Below are positions 54,491 through 62,485 of a DNA stretch of 64,000 nucleotides, piece after piece. A program made the position numbers and the translations under genes. The DNA is from Ruegeria sp. HKCCD8929. Its GTDB lineage: Bacteria > Pseudomonadota > Alphaproteobacteria > Rhodobacterales > Rhodobacteraceae. Under the pieces are notes generated by a model. That model made no database searches and had not been told where the DNA came from. It saw nothing but the letters and a program-made list of their open reading frames with translations. Positions within the stretch are counted from its first letter, which is position 1. Each line of letters starts with the position of its first letter. The stretch spans positions 104,786 to 168,785 of the forward strand of contig NZ_WPZY01000010.1 of the NCBI RefSeq assembly GCF_013031405.1, written 5' to 3'.

Positions 54491-55831
54491 TCATTTCAAC
54501 AACTGTTCTTCCATTTGGGTGCGCAGCTGATAGGCATCCGTGGATCTGTCGATTTGGATGTCATCCCAGGTGATCGCAGCGCCTTCTTTCACGGCCCGGA
54601 TCAGCGGCACGTTGTGGGCCAGTCCCAAGGGCACATTGCCTTGTCGAACCGAGGAATCGGCGGGCCGCAAACCGCCCGACACCGTATAGCCTCCTTCGCC
54701 GTCCAACATCTCGCCCACGGCCAGATCACGCTTGGCAATCGCGGCGCAATCAGCATTAAAGCAAATCGCGGCGCCGGTCGCCTCGGCCCGGAGCGCAACC
54801 GAGGCAACGGACACAGCCAGTTCCAGTCCGATCATGTGCCAGCGTTTATAGAGCGTCATATATTTGCCCGAGGGGTCGGTCACGACCTTGTATTCTTCGA
54901 AACAGTTTTTCAGATACTCGGTGTCGGCCTCGAACACGACCCAGACGCCTTTGCGAATGTCATAGGGGATCTGCTCGCCCTCACGGGTTAGGCAGGACAC
55001 CACGTCGACCAGCCCTTTGCGCTCCAACACACCACCTTCAGATTTTGGACGCATCAAGGTGGGGATGTCGTCAATCCCACCAGGAGGAAACACCAACCCA
55101 TTTTCGGGCGCTTCCAGCCCGGTCGCATTGGCGATAGCGGCAGACTCGATGGCCGGTTTAGATCCGTCAAGAAAGGCGTTGAACATTTTGGGGTTCAGGC
55201 GCCCACGTTCGGCCTGTTCACGGGTCAGGCCCCAGTGATCCCAAACCGTGTCAGGTGTGGACTGGCGGAAATGCGGCAACCATTTATGGCCGCGCCCGGC
55301 TGCCACCACGCAAAAGCCACAGGTGCGCGCCCAATCGACCAGGTCACTGGCCAATGCAGGCTGGTCCCCATAAGCCATGGAATAAATCACACCGGCCTCG
55401 GTGGCTTTCTGCGCCAGACCGGGACCGCAGAACGCATCCGCTTCGACGGTTACGTTGATCACGTTTTTGCTTTGCGCGAAGGCCGCCAGACAGTGCGTCA
55501 CAGCGGCCAGCGGATTGCCGGTCGCTTCGATCACAATGTCGACTGCCGGATGGGCAACCAGCGTCTGCCAGTTATCGCCCACATAGGTCTTGCCCGAGAT
55601 CGCCGCGTCATCAAGGCTTGCCGCGCTGCAGGCTTCATCGGACCAGCCGACCAGCTGCATGTTGGATTTCGCGTTTGCCGGATACAGATCAACCACACCC
55701 ACGACGTGGATGGCAGGGATGCGAACGGCTTGCGCCAAAAACATCGTACCAAATTTTCCAGCCCCGATCATGCCTACCCGAATTGGGTTCCCGGCGGCCG
55801 CACGTTCCTGCAATTTCTTGAAGAGATTCAT
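54491..55831 (-). CDS. NAD(P)-binding oxidoreductase with C-terminal SAF domain (homoserine-dehydrogenase-like)
   Basis: 446 aa. Residues about 15-130 are a Rossmann domain (NPIRVGMIGAGKFGTMFLAQAVRIPAIHVVGVVDL; VDIVIEATGNPLAAVTHCLAAFAQ), resembling homoserine dehydrogenase. A middle catalytic region contains SMAYGDQPALASDLVDWARTCGFCVVAAGRGHKWLP. Residues about 360-440 form a SAF domain (CAAIAKRDLAVGEMLDGEGGYTVSGGLRP), as in sialic-acid synthase and altronate-dehydratase N-domains. Known members are annotated only as predicted. The ATG overlaps the dehydratase stop (ATGA), so the two are translationally coupled. Confidence 0.85.
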   Translation of the reverse strand: MNLFKKLQERAAAGNPIRVGMIGAGKFGTMFLAQAVRIPAIHVVGVVDLYPANAKSNMQLVGWSDEACSAASLDDAAISGKTYVGDNWQTLVAHPAVDIVIEATGNPLAAVTHCLAAFAQSKNVINVTVEADAFCGPGLAQKATEAGVIYSMAYGDQPALASDLVDWARTCGFCVVAAGRGHKWLPHFRQSTPDTVWDHWGLTREQAERGRLNPKMFNAFLDGSKPAIESAAIANATGLEAPENGLVFPPGGIDDIPTLMRPKSEGGVLERKGLVDVVSCLTREGEQIPYDIRKGVWVVFEADTEYLKNCFEEYKVVTDPSGKYMTLYKRWHMIGLELAVSVASVALRAEATGAAICFNADCAAIAKRDLAVGEMLDGEGGYTVSGGLRPADSSVRQGNVPLGLAHNVPLIRAVKEGAAITWDDIQIDRSTDAYQLRTQMEEQLLK

Positions 55832-57543
55832 TGATCACCTTGCTTGCTGGATTTTCCGGAATGCGTAAGGAAATCAAAATCACACCCATCGGGAGCCTGA
55901 AGGACCGTCTGTTCATAAAGCGCGCGGTAGCCACGTTTGTGCCCTTCGACTGGGGCAAATTCGTCAAGCCGGCTGGCGATTTCCTGATCTGACACCAATA
56001 GGTCGATGGATTTGTCTTTCACCGAAAGGCGGATCCGATCACCGTTTCGAACAGCTGCCAATGGCCCGCCCGCACCTGCCTCGGGAGAGATATGCAGAAC
56101 GATGGTGCCAAAGGCGGTGCCCGACATGCGCGCGTCCGAAATGCGCACCATGTCTTTCACACCAGCCCGCGCCAGTTTTTTCGGAATCGGCAAATAACCA
56201 GCTTCGGGCATGCCTGCGGCGATCGGGCCGGCGCCTTTCAGGACCATGATGTCGCCCGCTTCGATATCAAGGTCAGGGTCGTCAACCCGCTTGGCAAGGT
56301 CTTCCAGACCTTCGAAAACAATGGCGCGACCTTCGGTTTCGAAAAGAGCCGGTGTGGCCGCCGCGCGTTTGAAAATAGCACCATCCGGGGCGATATTACC
56401 TTTAAGCGCGATCAACCCGCCCTGATCCGAAACAGGTGTGTCAAATTCGCGGATCACCCGCCGATCAACCCAAGACATTTCAGGTTCCAGTCGATCCCCC
56501 AGAACCTGACCCGTCACGTCAACCGTATCAAGATGCAGCAGATGGCGGATTTCACGCAGGATCGCGCCCACACCGCCAGCTGCAAAGAAATCTTCCATAT
56601 AGCCGTCGCCCACCGGTTTCAGGTCGACCAGCACCGGGGTTTCGTCAGAAATCTGGTTTAGACGCGCGTTCGGAATGCGAATGCCCAACCGCCCGGCCAC
56701 CGCTGTCAGATGCACAATCGCATTGGTCGAGCCGCTGACAGCCATCAGAACCCGAAAGGCATTTTCTACAGATTTCTCGGTTATGATCTCGCTGGGCAGG
56801 CGCGGATTGGCGATCAGATCAACCGAAGTTTTTCCGCTGAATTCTGCCGCGACCAGCCGGTCCGAATGCACCGCCGGGATCGCCGCACTTCCGGGCAGTG
56901 ACATGCCGAGCGTTTCGGAAATACAGGCCATCGTGCTGGCCGTACCCATAACGGCACAAGTACCCGCAGTCGTAGCCAAACGCCCTTCGACAACGTCAAT
57001 TTCTTCGCGCTCGACCTCGCCCGCGCGGTATTTGCCCCAGAACCGGCGGCAATCGGTGCAGGCACCCAGCCGCTCGCCCTTGTGACGACCTGTCATCATA
57101 GGCCCTGTAACCAGTTGCACCGCTGGGATATTTGCCGATGCGGCCCCCATCAACTGGGCGGGCACCGTTTTGTCACAGCCACCGATCAGCACAACTGCAT
57201 CCATGGGTTGCGCGCGCACCATTTCCTCGGTGTCCATGGACATCAGATTGCGATAGACCATGCTGGTGGGGTTCAGGAACACCTCGCCCAGGGACGTTGT
57301 GGGAAAGGGTCTTGGCAACGCGCCCGCCGCCAACACACCACGCGACACGGCCTCGACCAGTTCGGGCATTGTGCGGTGGCAATTGTTGAAACCTGATCCC
57401 GTTTCGGCGATGCCGACAATCGGCTTGCGGAGCATATCCTTTGACAAACCCATGGACCGCGCGAAGGACGAGCGCAGGTATTCGGCGAAATCCTTGTCGC
57501 CGTAGTTGGTCAGCCCGCCGCGAATGCCGTGTTCTCCACTCAT
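55828..57543 (-). CDS. IlvD/Edd family sugar-acid or dihydroxy-acid dehydratase
   Basis: 571 aa. Three Cys at positions fitting a [2Fe-2S] site: C55 (GSGFNNCHRTMPE), C123 (GGCDKTVPAQLMGA) and C196 (TAGTCAVMGTASTM), with the catalytic-Ser/loop region ISDARMSGTAFGTIVLHISPEAGAGGPL near the end. The GACTDCRRFWGKYRAGE insert is typical of L-arabinonate/xylonate-type sugar-acid dehydratases more than of biosynthetic IlvD. It removes water from a 2,3-dihydroxy acid to give a 2-oxo acid. It overlaps both neighbours by 4 bases. Confidence 0.92.
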   Translation of the reverse strand: MSGEHGIRGGLTNYGDKDFAEYLRSSFARSMGLSKDMLRKPIVGIAETGSGFNNCHRTMPELVEAVSRGVLAAGALPRPFPTTSLGEVFLNPTSMVYRNLMSMDTEEMVRAQPMDAVVLIGGCDKTVPAQLMGAASANIPAVQLVTGPMMTGRHKGERLGACTDCRRFWGKYRAGEVEREEIDVVEGRLATTAGTCAVMGTASTMACISETLGMSLPGSAAIPAVHSDRLVAAEFSGKTSVDLIANPRLPSEIITEKSVENAFRVLMAVSGSTNAIVHLTAVAGRLGIRIPNARLNQISDETPVLVDLKPVGDGYMEDFFAAGGVGAILREIRHLLHLDTVDVTGQVLGDRLEPEMSWVDRRVIREFDTPVSDQGGLIALKGNIAPDGAIFKRAAATPALFETEGRAIVFEGLEDLAKRVDDPDLDIEAGDIMVLKGAGPIAAGMPEAGYLPIPKKLARAGVKDMVRISDARMSGTAFGTIVLHISPEAGAGGPLAAVRNGDRIRLSVKDKSIDLLVSDQEIASRLDEFAPVEGHKRGYRALYEQTVLQAPDGCDFDFLTHSGKSSKQGDQ

Positions 57544-58445
57544 TCTTTGCCTCCTTGTGTCGATGCAGCGCGAAAGGTGGCGTCCAGCAGGCGTTCATAA
57601 ACCAGGATCATGCCGCCCTTGTCCTTGTCGCCATGGCCTTCCAACAGGGCCTGCTGATAGGTTGCGGTCGCTGCAGCCAAAACCGGTGTGGGGATGTTGT
57701 GGCGCGCAGATATCTCCGCGCCGCTGATCAGGTCTTTGTAGGCGGCCTGCATGGGGTAGCCGTTGCTGAAATCACCTTTCAGGATATGTGGAACGAAAAA
57801 CTCCGAGGCATAGCTGCGTCCGGTTCCGGAATTCACCACTTCCGCAACCTGCACAGGATCGATCCCCAATTTGACCGAAAGCGGCAGAATTTCCGCAAGG
57901 GCGGCGGCGTTGATATCAAACAGCAATTGGTTGATCAGCTTGGTCAGCTGACCCGCGCCCACGTTGCCCATGTGCAGAATCTTAGATGCCATGGTGGAGA
58001 GAGCGCCCTGAACCTCTGCCAGATCGCTTGCGTCACCGCCTACCATCATGGTCAGCGAACCGCCCTCAGCCCACTTTTGCATGCCGGAAACTGGAGCGTC
58101 CAGAAATCGCAAATCTGCAGCCTGCAGCCGGTTTCTCAATTCCAGCGTTGCGCCATATTCAATGGTGCTGGTGTCAATAACGAGAGCGCCCGCTTTCAGG
58201 TGCTGCACCAATCCTGTCTTTGGATCGAATAGCGCACTATTGACGATCTTTGCAGCAGGAAGACATGTTATCAGGACATCGACATCGGAAAATTGATCGG
58301 GCTCGTCCGCACCTTTGGCGCCACTTTGCTCGACGTTGGCGACGGCGTTCGTGTTTCGGTCATAGACCAGCACATCGTGTTCCTGGGCGAGGTTAATCGC
58401 CATTGGCGCCCCCATCTGCCCCAATCCTACAAACCCAAATTTCAT
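57540..58445 (-). CDS. 3-hydroxyisobutyrate dehydrogenase/tartronate-semialdehyde reductase family protein
   Basis: 301 aa from the ATG at 58445. The Rossmann motif MKFGFVGLGQMGAPMAINLA, the substrate-binding LRFLDAPVSGMQKWAEGGSLTMMVGG, and the catalytic-Lys region GAGQLTKLINQLLFDINAAALAEIL (K at about 171) are those of beta-hydroxyacid dehydrogenases. It interconverts a 3-hydroxy acid and a semialdehyde with NAD(P). It is the first gene of the catabolic operon and overlaps the dehydratase start as ATGA. An operator-like dyad lies 66 bases upstream. Confidence 0.93.
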   Translation of the reverse strand: MKFGFVGLGQMGAPMAINLAQEHDVLVYDRNTNAVANVEQSGAKGADEPDQFSDVDVLITCLPAAKIVNSALFDPKTGLVQHLKAGALVIDTSTIEYGATLELRNRLQAADLRFLDAPVSGMQKWAEGGSLTMMVGGDASDLAEVQGALSTMASKILHMGNVGAGQLTKLINQLLFDINAAALAEILPLSVKLGIDPVQVAEVVNSGTGRSYASEFFVPHILKGDFSNGYPMQAAYKDLISGAEISARHNIPTPVLAAATATYQQALLEGHGDKDKGGMILVYERLLDATFRAASTQGGKE

Positions 58446-58510
58446 CGACTGCGCCTCGCTCTTAATAACGTGTCTGGACGCTAACATCGTGGCTGGCCTC
58501 ACTAGGCATT

Positions 58511-58534
58511 CCGAATGGTGATCCCCCCATTCGA
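58511..58534. promoter_or_regulatory. operator-like dyad upstream of the catabolic operon
   Basis: CCGAATGG, 8 bases (TGATCCCC), CCATTCGA. It matches the dyad upstream of the TRAP operon (47,926-47,949) in both half-sites and most of the spacer, and sits 66 bases upstream of the first catabolic gene, where a LysR-type activator would bind. Confidence 0.75.
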
Positions 58535-58976
58535 CTCTTGCGAGTTTACGCCCGAGAGTTTTTTGTAATTGGGCGTCGCCCTGAAATCGGGCGGCCAATA
58601 ACGCGAAACTCACACGATCGAATTCGGGCAGCTAGTCTCTTTGAAACGAAAGTTTGGCTGTAGCTCGCCAGGTGAAATCTTGAACCATGATGTAGCAAGG
58701 TAAGGGAAATCGACCCGCATGAAGTTGCGCGACCAGGGTTGAGCTGGATTTGCGAGTGGTTTCCGACGACTTTCCAAATGACGACTAGTTTCCGAGCTTT
58801 GCTCCAATTCGTGCTCAGCGCAGCATCACACTAATAGGGTTCGCTGCTGCCGACTGCGGTCGCAGCGATAGCGCATCTAACGGGCATCAGACACCGGCCA
58901 TCCGCTCCGATTGTACAATCATCCCGTCAGCGCCGTGCTGACGCCAGGGCGCGGAGGATGGATCGGAGGGCATATC
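58535..58976. other. decayed intergenic region upstream of the integrase remnant
   Basis: About 440 bases. A 65-codon minus-strand frame at 58610-58807 (…RVDFPYLATSWFKISPGE…) has protein-like composition but no start context and no recognised family; it may be a fragment. Otherwise nothing coding is seen. Confidence 0.35.
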
Positions 58977-59611
58977 GTGCCAAGAGTCCAACTTCCCGCG
59001 GTCACTCCAAAACGCAAGGCTTGGAAGAAAGGGCGTATCATCGGCCAGAAGCGCCCACTCCTGCCAAAACAGGTCTGGGCAATTCGCGCGCGTCCCGAAC
59101 TCACACGCAATCTGCGTGAACTAGCGCTGTTCAACGTCGCCATAGACAGCAAACTGCGTGGATGCGATCTGGTCAAACTTGCCGTGACCGATCTCGTCAA
59201 AGATGATCGTGTCCGAGAGCGTGTATCGGTGATCCAAAGCAAAAACCAAGCGACCCGTTCAAATTGAACTCACGGAAAACACAAAGGGACTCTGTCCTGG
59301 CATGCGTGCGGTCGCCCGAGATGTTTGCTTGCCCGTTCATGTTTCCGAGCCGGTTCCACGACCGACCGCACATCTCGACGCGCCAGTACGGTCGGCTTGT
59401 CCGGGACTGGGTGGCCGCGATTGGCCTGGAACCAAGCGGATACGGCACGCATTCGCTTCGCCGGACCAAGGCGGCAGAGATCTACCGGAAAACCGGAAAT
59501 CTCCGAGTGGTTCAGCTTCTGCTCGGACATACCAAGGTCGACAGCACAGTCCGATACCTTGGTGTCGAACTTGAAGAGGCACTGAGTATCGCCGAGAAAA
59601 TCGACATCTAA
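58977..59611 (+). pseudogene. tyrosine recombinase/integrase, frameshifted
   Basis: A GTG at 58977 with GGAGGG upstream begins a reading (PRVQLPAVTPKRKAWKKGR) that runs to a stop at 59265. The protein similarity continues in other frames to 59611: KTKRPVQIELTENT in the +1 frame, then RDSVLA...FMFPSRFHDRPHISTRQYGRLVRDW, GTHSLRRTKAAEIYR and LLLGHTKVDSTVRYLG. The last three carry the HxxR, His and Tyr catalytic residues. Two single-base insertions in A-runs, near 59,240 and 59,275, account for both shifts. Repaired, it would be a short, complete recombinase of about 210 aa. It is presumably no longer active. Confidence 0.85.
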
Positions 59612-59926
59612 TGCAAGTTGGCGGGTGACATTTTCCGTTGCCAATCCTGACCGGGCGTATGTTCCCGCCGCAGTAATGGTTCGGATCGAGTCCCCTCGGG
59701 AGCCTTCAGTTTTTGCTGCAAGCGCTCACATCACGGATTTCGCTGCGTGCGCATCGCCTTGACTGCGATACCGCAGCGTGAAGAGCCGCCATTCGTGCCA
59801 AGCACGGCAAGCTTTTGGTAGGCAAAGAGCGAGACGCGGTCAGAGCCGCCTTTTCGAGCGCAGCCTGTTCTCTAGCAGCATCGGTTCACAGTCACGTTAG
59901 ATCACTGTAGGTATTGCGTTTGGTTC
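59612..59926. other. non-coding stretch after the integrase remnant
   Basis: About 315 bases with no convincing frame on either strand. The composition (AGCCGCCATTCGTGCCAAGC-type phrases around 59,789) resembles degraded insertion-sequence DNA. Confidence 0.35.
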
Positions 59927-60580
59927 TTAGATATCGGTCGTTCCGCTTCTCGATCGAAGGGTCAATACTCGAGTTTCCCCGGACACTGCTGCTAATCCAA
60001 ACCTAAGAAATCCCTCGATCTCGCTGGCGGGAACATTCTCTCTTTGCATCCGCATCGCGCCGGAATGGAGGGTGTCGATTTGGTGCGCTGCAATTTTGGT
60101 CGGAACTTCGGGCCGAAACTCACCAGCAACTTTTGTGGCATCTATCCAAAGGGCAAGACGAGCGAGAAAGTGCTCGCGCAATTGATCCATGGTACCCAAG
60201 GTTTCCGGGCTAAACATGTCGCGCTGCGATCGCATGGAGACGAACAAGCAACCCTTGGGAATGCCCAGTTTGTCCCTGTCCTGCATTAGGAAAGCGACGA
60301 TTTCCTCCAAGGTTCTGGCAAGCGGTTGTTCGGCCGTGAGCAACGCCAGGAATGGATCAACGGCCAGAGCCTGATAAGTCCGCAGCGCCGCCGCCTTGAG
60401 GCCGTCATCACTGCCGAATTCCCGATAGATACCCGGCTTTGAGGCCTGAGCCAGCTTGCAGATGTCGTTGATCGAAACCTCTGTCGGGCCATGTTCCCAG
60501 TACTGCATAACGGCAGTTTCCAGCACATGCACCCGGTCCAGCGTCTTGGGGCGGCCTCGGAGTTTGGGAAGTTCATCCAT
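59927..60580 (-). CDS. TetR/AcrR family regulator
   Basis: 217 aa. The N-terminal helix-turn-helix is RPKTLDRVHVLETAVMQYWEHGPTEVSINDICKLAQASKPGIYREFGSDDGLKAAAL. The C-terminal ligand domain (TYQALAVDPFLALLTAEQPLARTLEEIVAFLMQD) is AcrR-like. It is divergent from an alpha/beta hydrolase gene, with two similar operator-like sequences between them. It most likely represses that hydrolase and itself. Confidence 0.92.
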   Translation of the reverse strand: MDELPKLRGRPKTLDRVHVLETAVMQYWEHGPTEVSINDICKLAQASKPGIYREFGSDDGLKAAALRTYQALAVDPFLALLTAEQPLARTLEEIVAFLMQDRDKLGIPKGCLFVSMRSQRDMFSPETLGTMDQLREHFLARLALWIDATKVAGEFRPEVPTKIAAHQIDTLHSGAMRMQRENVPASEIEGFLRFGLAAVSGETRVLTLRSRSGTTDI

Positions 60581-60585
60581 ATTAA

Positions 60586-60639
60586 CGTACCGCTAAGTAT
60601 TTAAATATTGACATTCGGTTTTACGTACCTCTAGTTACG
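60586..60639. promoter_or_regulatory. paired TetR-type operator candidates
   Basis: CGTACCTCTAGTTACG at 60624-60639 is an imperfect palindrome (six of eight pairs). CGTACCGCTAAGTAT at 60586-60600 repeats its left part with few changes. Both lie in the 103-base gap between the divergent regulator and hydrolase genes. Confidence 0.55.
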
Positions 60640-60683
60640 AAAAAACAAAAACACCTGCCAGTCCAAAGTCAGGAGACCAGGAA

Positions 60684-61649
60684 ATGCCGAAAAATCCCTT
60701 GGGCATTACAGCACGAATGAATGCGCTGAGCTTGATGTTGATCACCCCTGAGTTCTACAGAGTCCGGCGTTTAAGGCCTGCGCGGGCCTCAAAGATCGAC
60801 CACGAACCTGCGCTGTTTAAAATGAAGCCAGAGGTCATGCAGCTTGATGGGCTCAACATCCGCATTGCCACGAGCCGAAAACCCGATCGCCCGACAGTCC
60901 TGTTCCTCAGTCCGCTTCCCCAGAGCATTCTGTGTTACGATGCGGTGTGGGCGCAATTGTCTGACGATGCAGACCTTATTGCTGTCGACCTGCCCGGATT
61001 CGGGCGTAGCGAGGGTGGCAGCGATTATATGACATTCGCAGCCCAAAGTGCATTTTTGGAAAAGTTCATCGATGCCATGGGCCTGTCGGATGTTCATATC
61101 GCTGCCGCAGACATCGCCAAGCCCGTTGCGATGCACTACGTGATACACCGCAACCACAAGGCAAAAAGCCTGCTGGTTGGCGACGGCCCCGGCATTTTGC
61201 CGTCGTCCGACGGAAGCCTGATCAGAAAGATCGTAGGCTCCGGGTTCTGGCGAACAATGGTCAGGCTGAACGGTGCCAGGACCTTTATCGCAGGGGCATT
61301 CCAACTTGGATATCTGCACTACAGCCCGAAGAGAGACGAAGTTGAGGACTATATCAGTTCTTACGCCGGGCGGATCGACCAAGTGACAAAGTTCTTCAAA
61401 CAATATCCCGAAGGATGCGCGGACCTGACAGCGAACATTGAAAAGCTCAAGGTGCCGGTACAGGTGTTCTGGGCAGATGAGGACGCTTTTCTAAACGTCG
61501 AGAACGCACATCACCTGCACAAACACTTGCCCGACAGCTCTTTGCATATCTTCAAGAACTGCGGTCATTTCTGCTATCAGGACAAGAGTTCCGAATTCGC
61601 GCAAATGATGCGGAACTGGATTGCGGGCGGGTATAGTTCCATCGGCTAA
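60684..61649 (+). CDS. alpha/beta hydrolase with Asp at the nucleophile position
   Basis: 321 aa with AGGAG 8 bases before the ATG. Fold landmarks: VLFLSPLPQS (oxyanion side; the usual HG is replaced by SP), LIAVDLPGFGRSEGG, then the nucleophile turn HIAAADIAKPVAMHYV, where D143 sits where most family members have Ser. WADEDAFL supplies the acid (D265/D267) and NCGHFCYQD the His (H295). An Asp nucleophile is found in haloalkane dehalogenases, fluoroacetate dehalogenases and epoxide hydrolases, so that chemistry is possible. The missing small residues around the turn also allow a non-catalytic variant. Confidence 0.8.
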   Translation: MPKNPLGITARMNALSLMLITPEFYRVRRLRPARASKIDHEPALFKMKPEVMQLDGLNIRIATSRKPDRPTVLFLSPLPQSILCYDAVWAQLSDDADLIAVDLPGFGRSEGGSDYMTFAAQSAFLEKFIDAMGLSDVHIAAADIAKPVAMHYVIHRNHKAKSLLVGDGPGILPSSDGSLIRKIVGSGFWRTMVRLNGARTFIAGAFQLGYLHYSPKRDEVEDYISSYAGRIDQVTKFFKQYPEGCADLTANIEKLKVPVQVFWADEDAFLNVENAHHLHKHLPDSSLHIFKNCGHFCYQDKSSEFAQMMRNWIAGGYSSIG

Positions 61650-62055
61650 GTGATGATCCTGCGAGAAGTTCAGTTTGGATCTGGCGCCACACGAAATGGT
61701 GGGATGACCGCTTCGGTGAACTTGCTGCGCAACCAAAATGAGCGGTGCTGCAAGCGCGAAGGGATTCTGCGTGAGCAATAGCTGCGTCGGCAAAAGGCCG
61801 CAAAGTCCCGCCTCATTACCACTGATGTAGCCAGATCGAACGGCAGTTGTCGGAGACACCGAGGAACCTGGCTTAGAGTTTCAGACCTCAGAAAATTCCT
61901 TGCCGCCCTGTTCTGCACTCAGCCTGAATCGACCCCACCAGGATCGCGGCGCTGTCCAACGTCTCTTTGTTCGTAGGTCTCCCTTGCATCAGCTTTTTTG
62001 TCCGGAAACCGAGGTTGTGCTACAATCTCGCTATCAAGACGGAAAGGTGCTGCCG
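61650..62055. other. decayed region carrying a 33-bp repeat
   Basis: About 400 bases without a real gene. The plus strand from 61,653 reads like a protein fragment (GGMTASVNLLRNQNERCCKREG) before a stop. The 33-base repeat at 61812-61844 recurs at 63697-63729. Probably the remains of one or more insertion sequences. Confidence 0.4.
61812..61844 (+). repeat. 33-bp direct repeat, copy 1
   Basis: Identical over 33 bases to 63697-63729; similarity continues weakly for about 10 bases (both reach TGTCGG). In one frame both copies encode LITTDVARSNG, so they may be the shared 3' end of a lost coding sequence. Confidence 0.75.
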
Positions 62056-62271
62056 ATGCCTGAGTTTTTGGTAAGAAATCTAGATACTTGGATCATTTCC
62101 GCGCTCAACCGTCGCGCCACGAGAAACGGTAGGAGCGCCGAGGCGGAACTCCGTGCGATCCTGAAATCCTTCTTGGCGAATGAACGGGAAGAGAAAGAGC
62201 CCAACTATTTTTATTCTCTCGACCCCGTTCACCGTCGCGCAATTGGCTCTTGGAGCTTAGAGAGCTTTTAG
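62056..62271 (+). CDS. FitA-like ribbon-helix-helix antitoxin, apparently orphan
   Basis: 71 aa with GGAAAGG before the ATG. MPEFLVRNLDTWIISALNRRATRNGRSAEAELRAILKSFL matches the FitA/VapB-type ribbon-helix-helix pattern (strand, then two helices with the GRSAEAE turn). The last 25 residues (NREEKEPNYFYSLDPVHRR region) are not typical. A VapC/FitB PIN-domain toxin would be expected directly downstream, but none is present in the next 200 bases. It may be a relic of a toxin-antitoxin pair. Confidence 0.7.
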   Translation: MPEFLVRNLDTWIISALNRRATRNGRSAEAELRAILKSFLANEREEKEPNYFYSLDPVHRRAIGSWSLESF

Positions 62272-62485
62272 AGTTCCTATTGGTCGAACCCACCTCTACT
62301 GTGCCCCCGTAGCGGCGGCGGGCGCATGCATAAGTGGGCCTTCAACAATTTCGAGCCAATGGTGGGTTTGTCCCGCCTCACTACACTTTTGCTGTTAAGC
62401 AGTGTAAGTCATTCCGAATGGTCGTCCGAACGTCGCGCCGGTCAAGCTGACACGATGGAAGATCGAGTTAGAATTGGAACTCGCA
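62272..62485. other. intergenic region after the orphan antitoxin
   Basis: 214 bases, no gene found. A 13-base match (CATTCCGAATGGT, 62410-62422) to the left half of the catabolic-operon operator is present without the right half-site. Confidence 0.35.

Noticed and set aside
58610..58807. 65-codon minus-strand frame upstream of the integrase remnant
   Set aside because: Some protein-like composition, but it lacks a start context and a recognised family; at most a fragment.
62410..62422. Third copy of the island operator
   Set aside because: Only the left half (13 bases) matches, the right half-site is absent and no gene starts nearby; could be chance or a relic.
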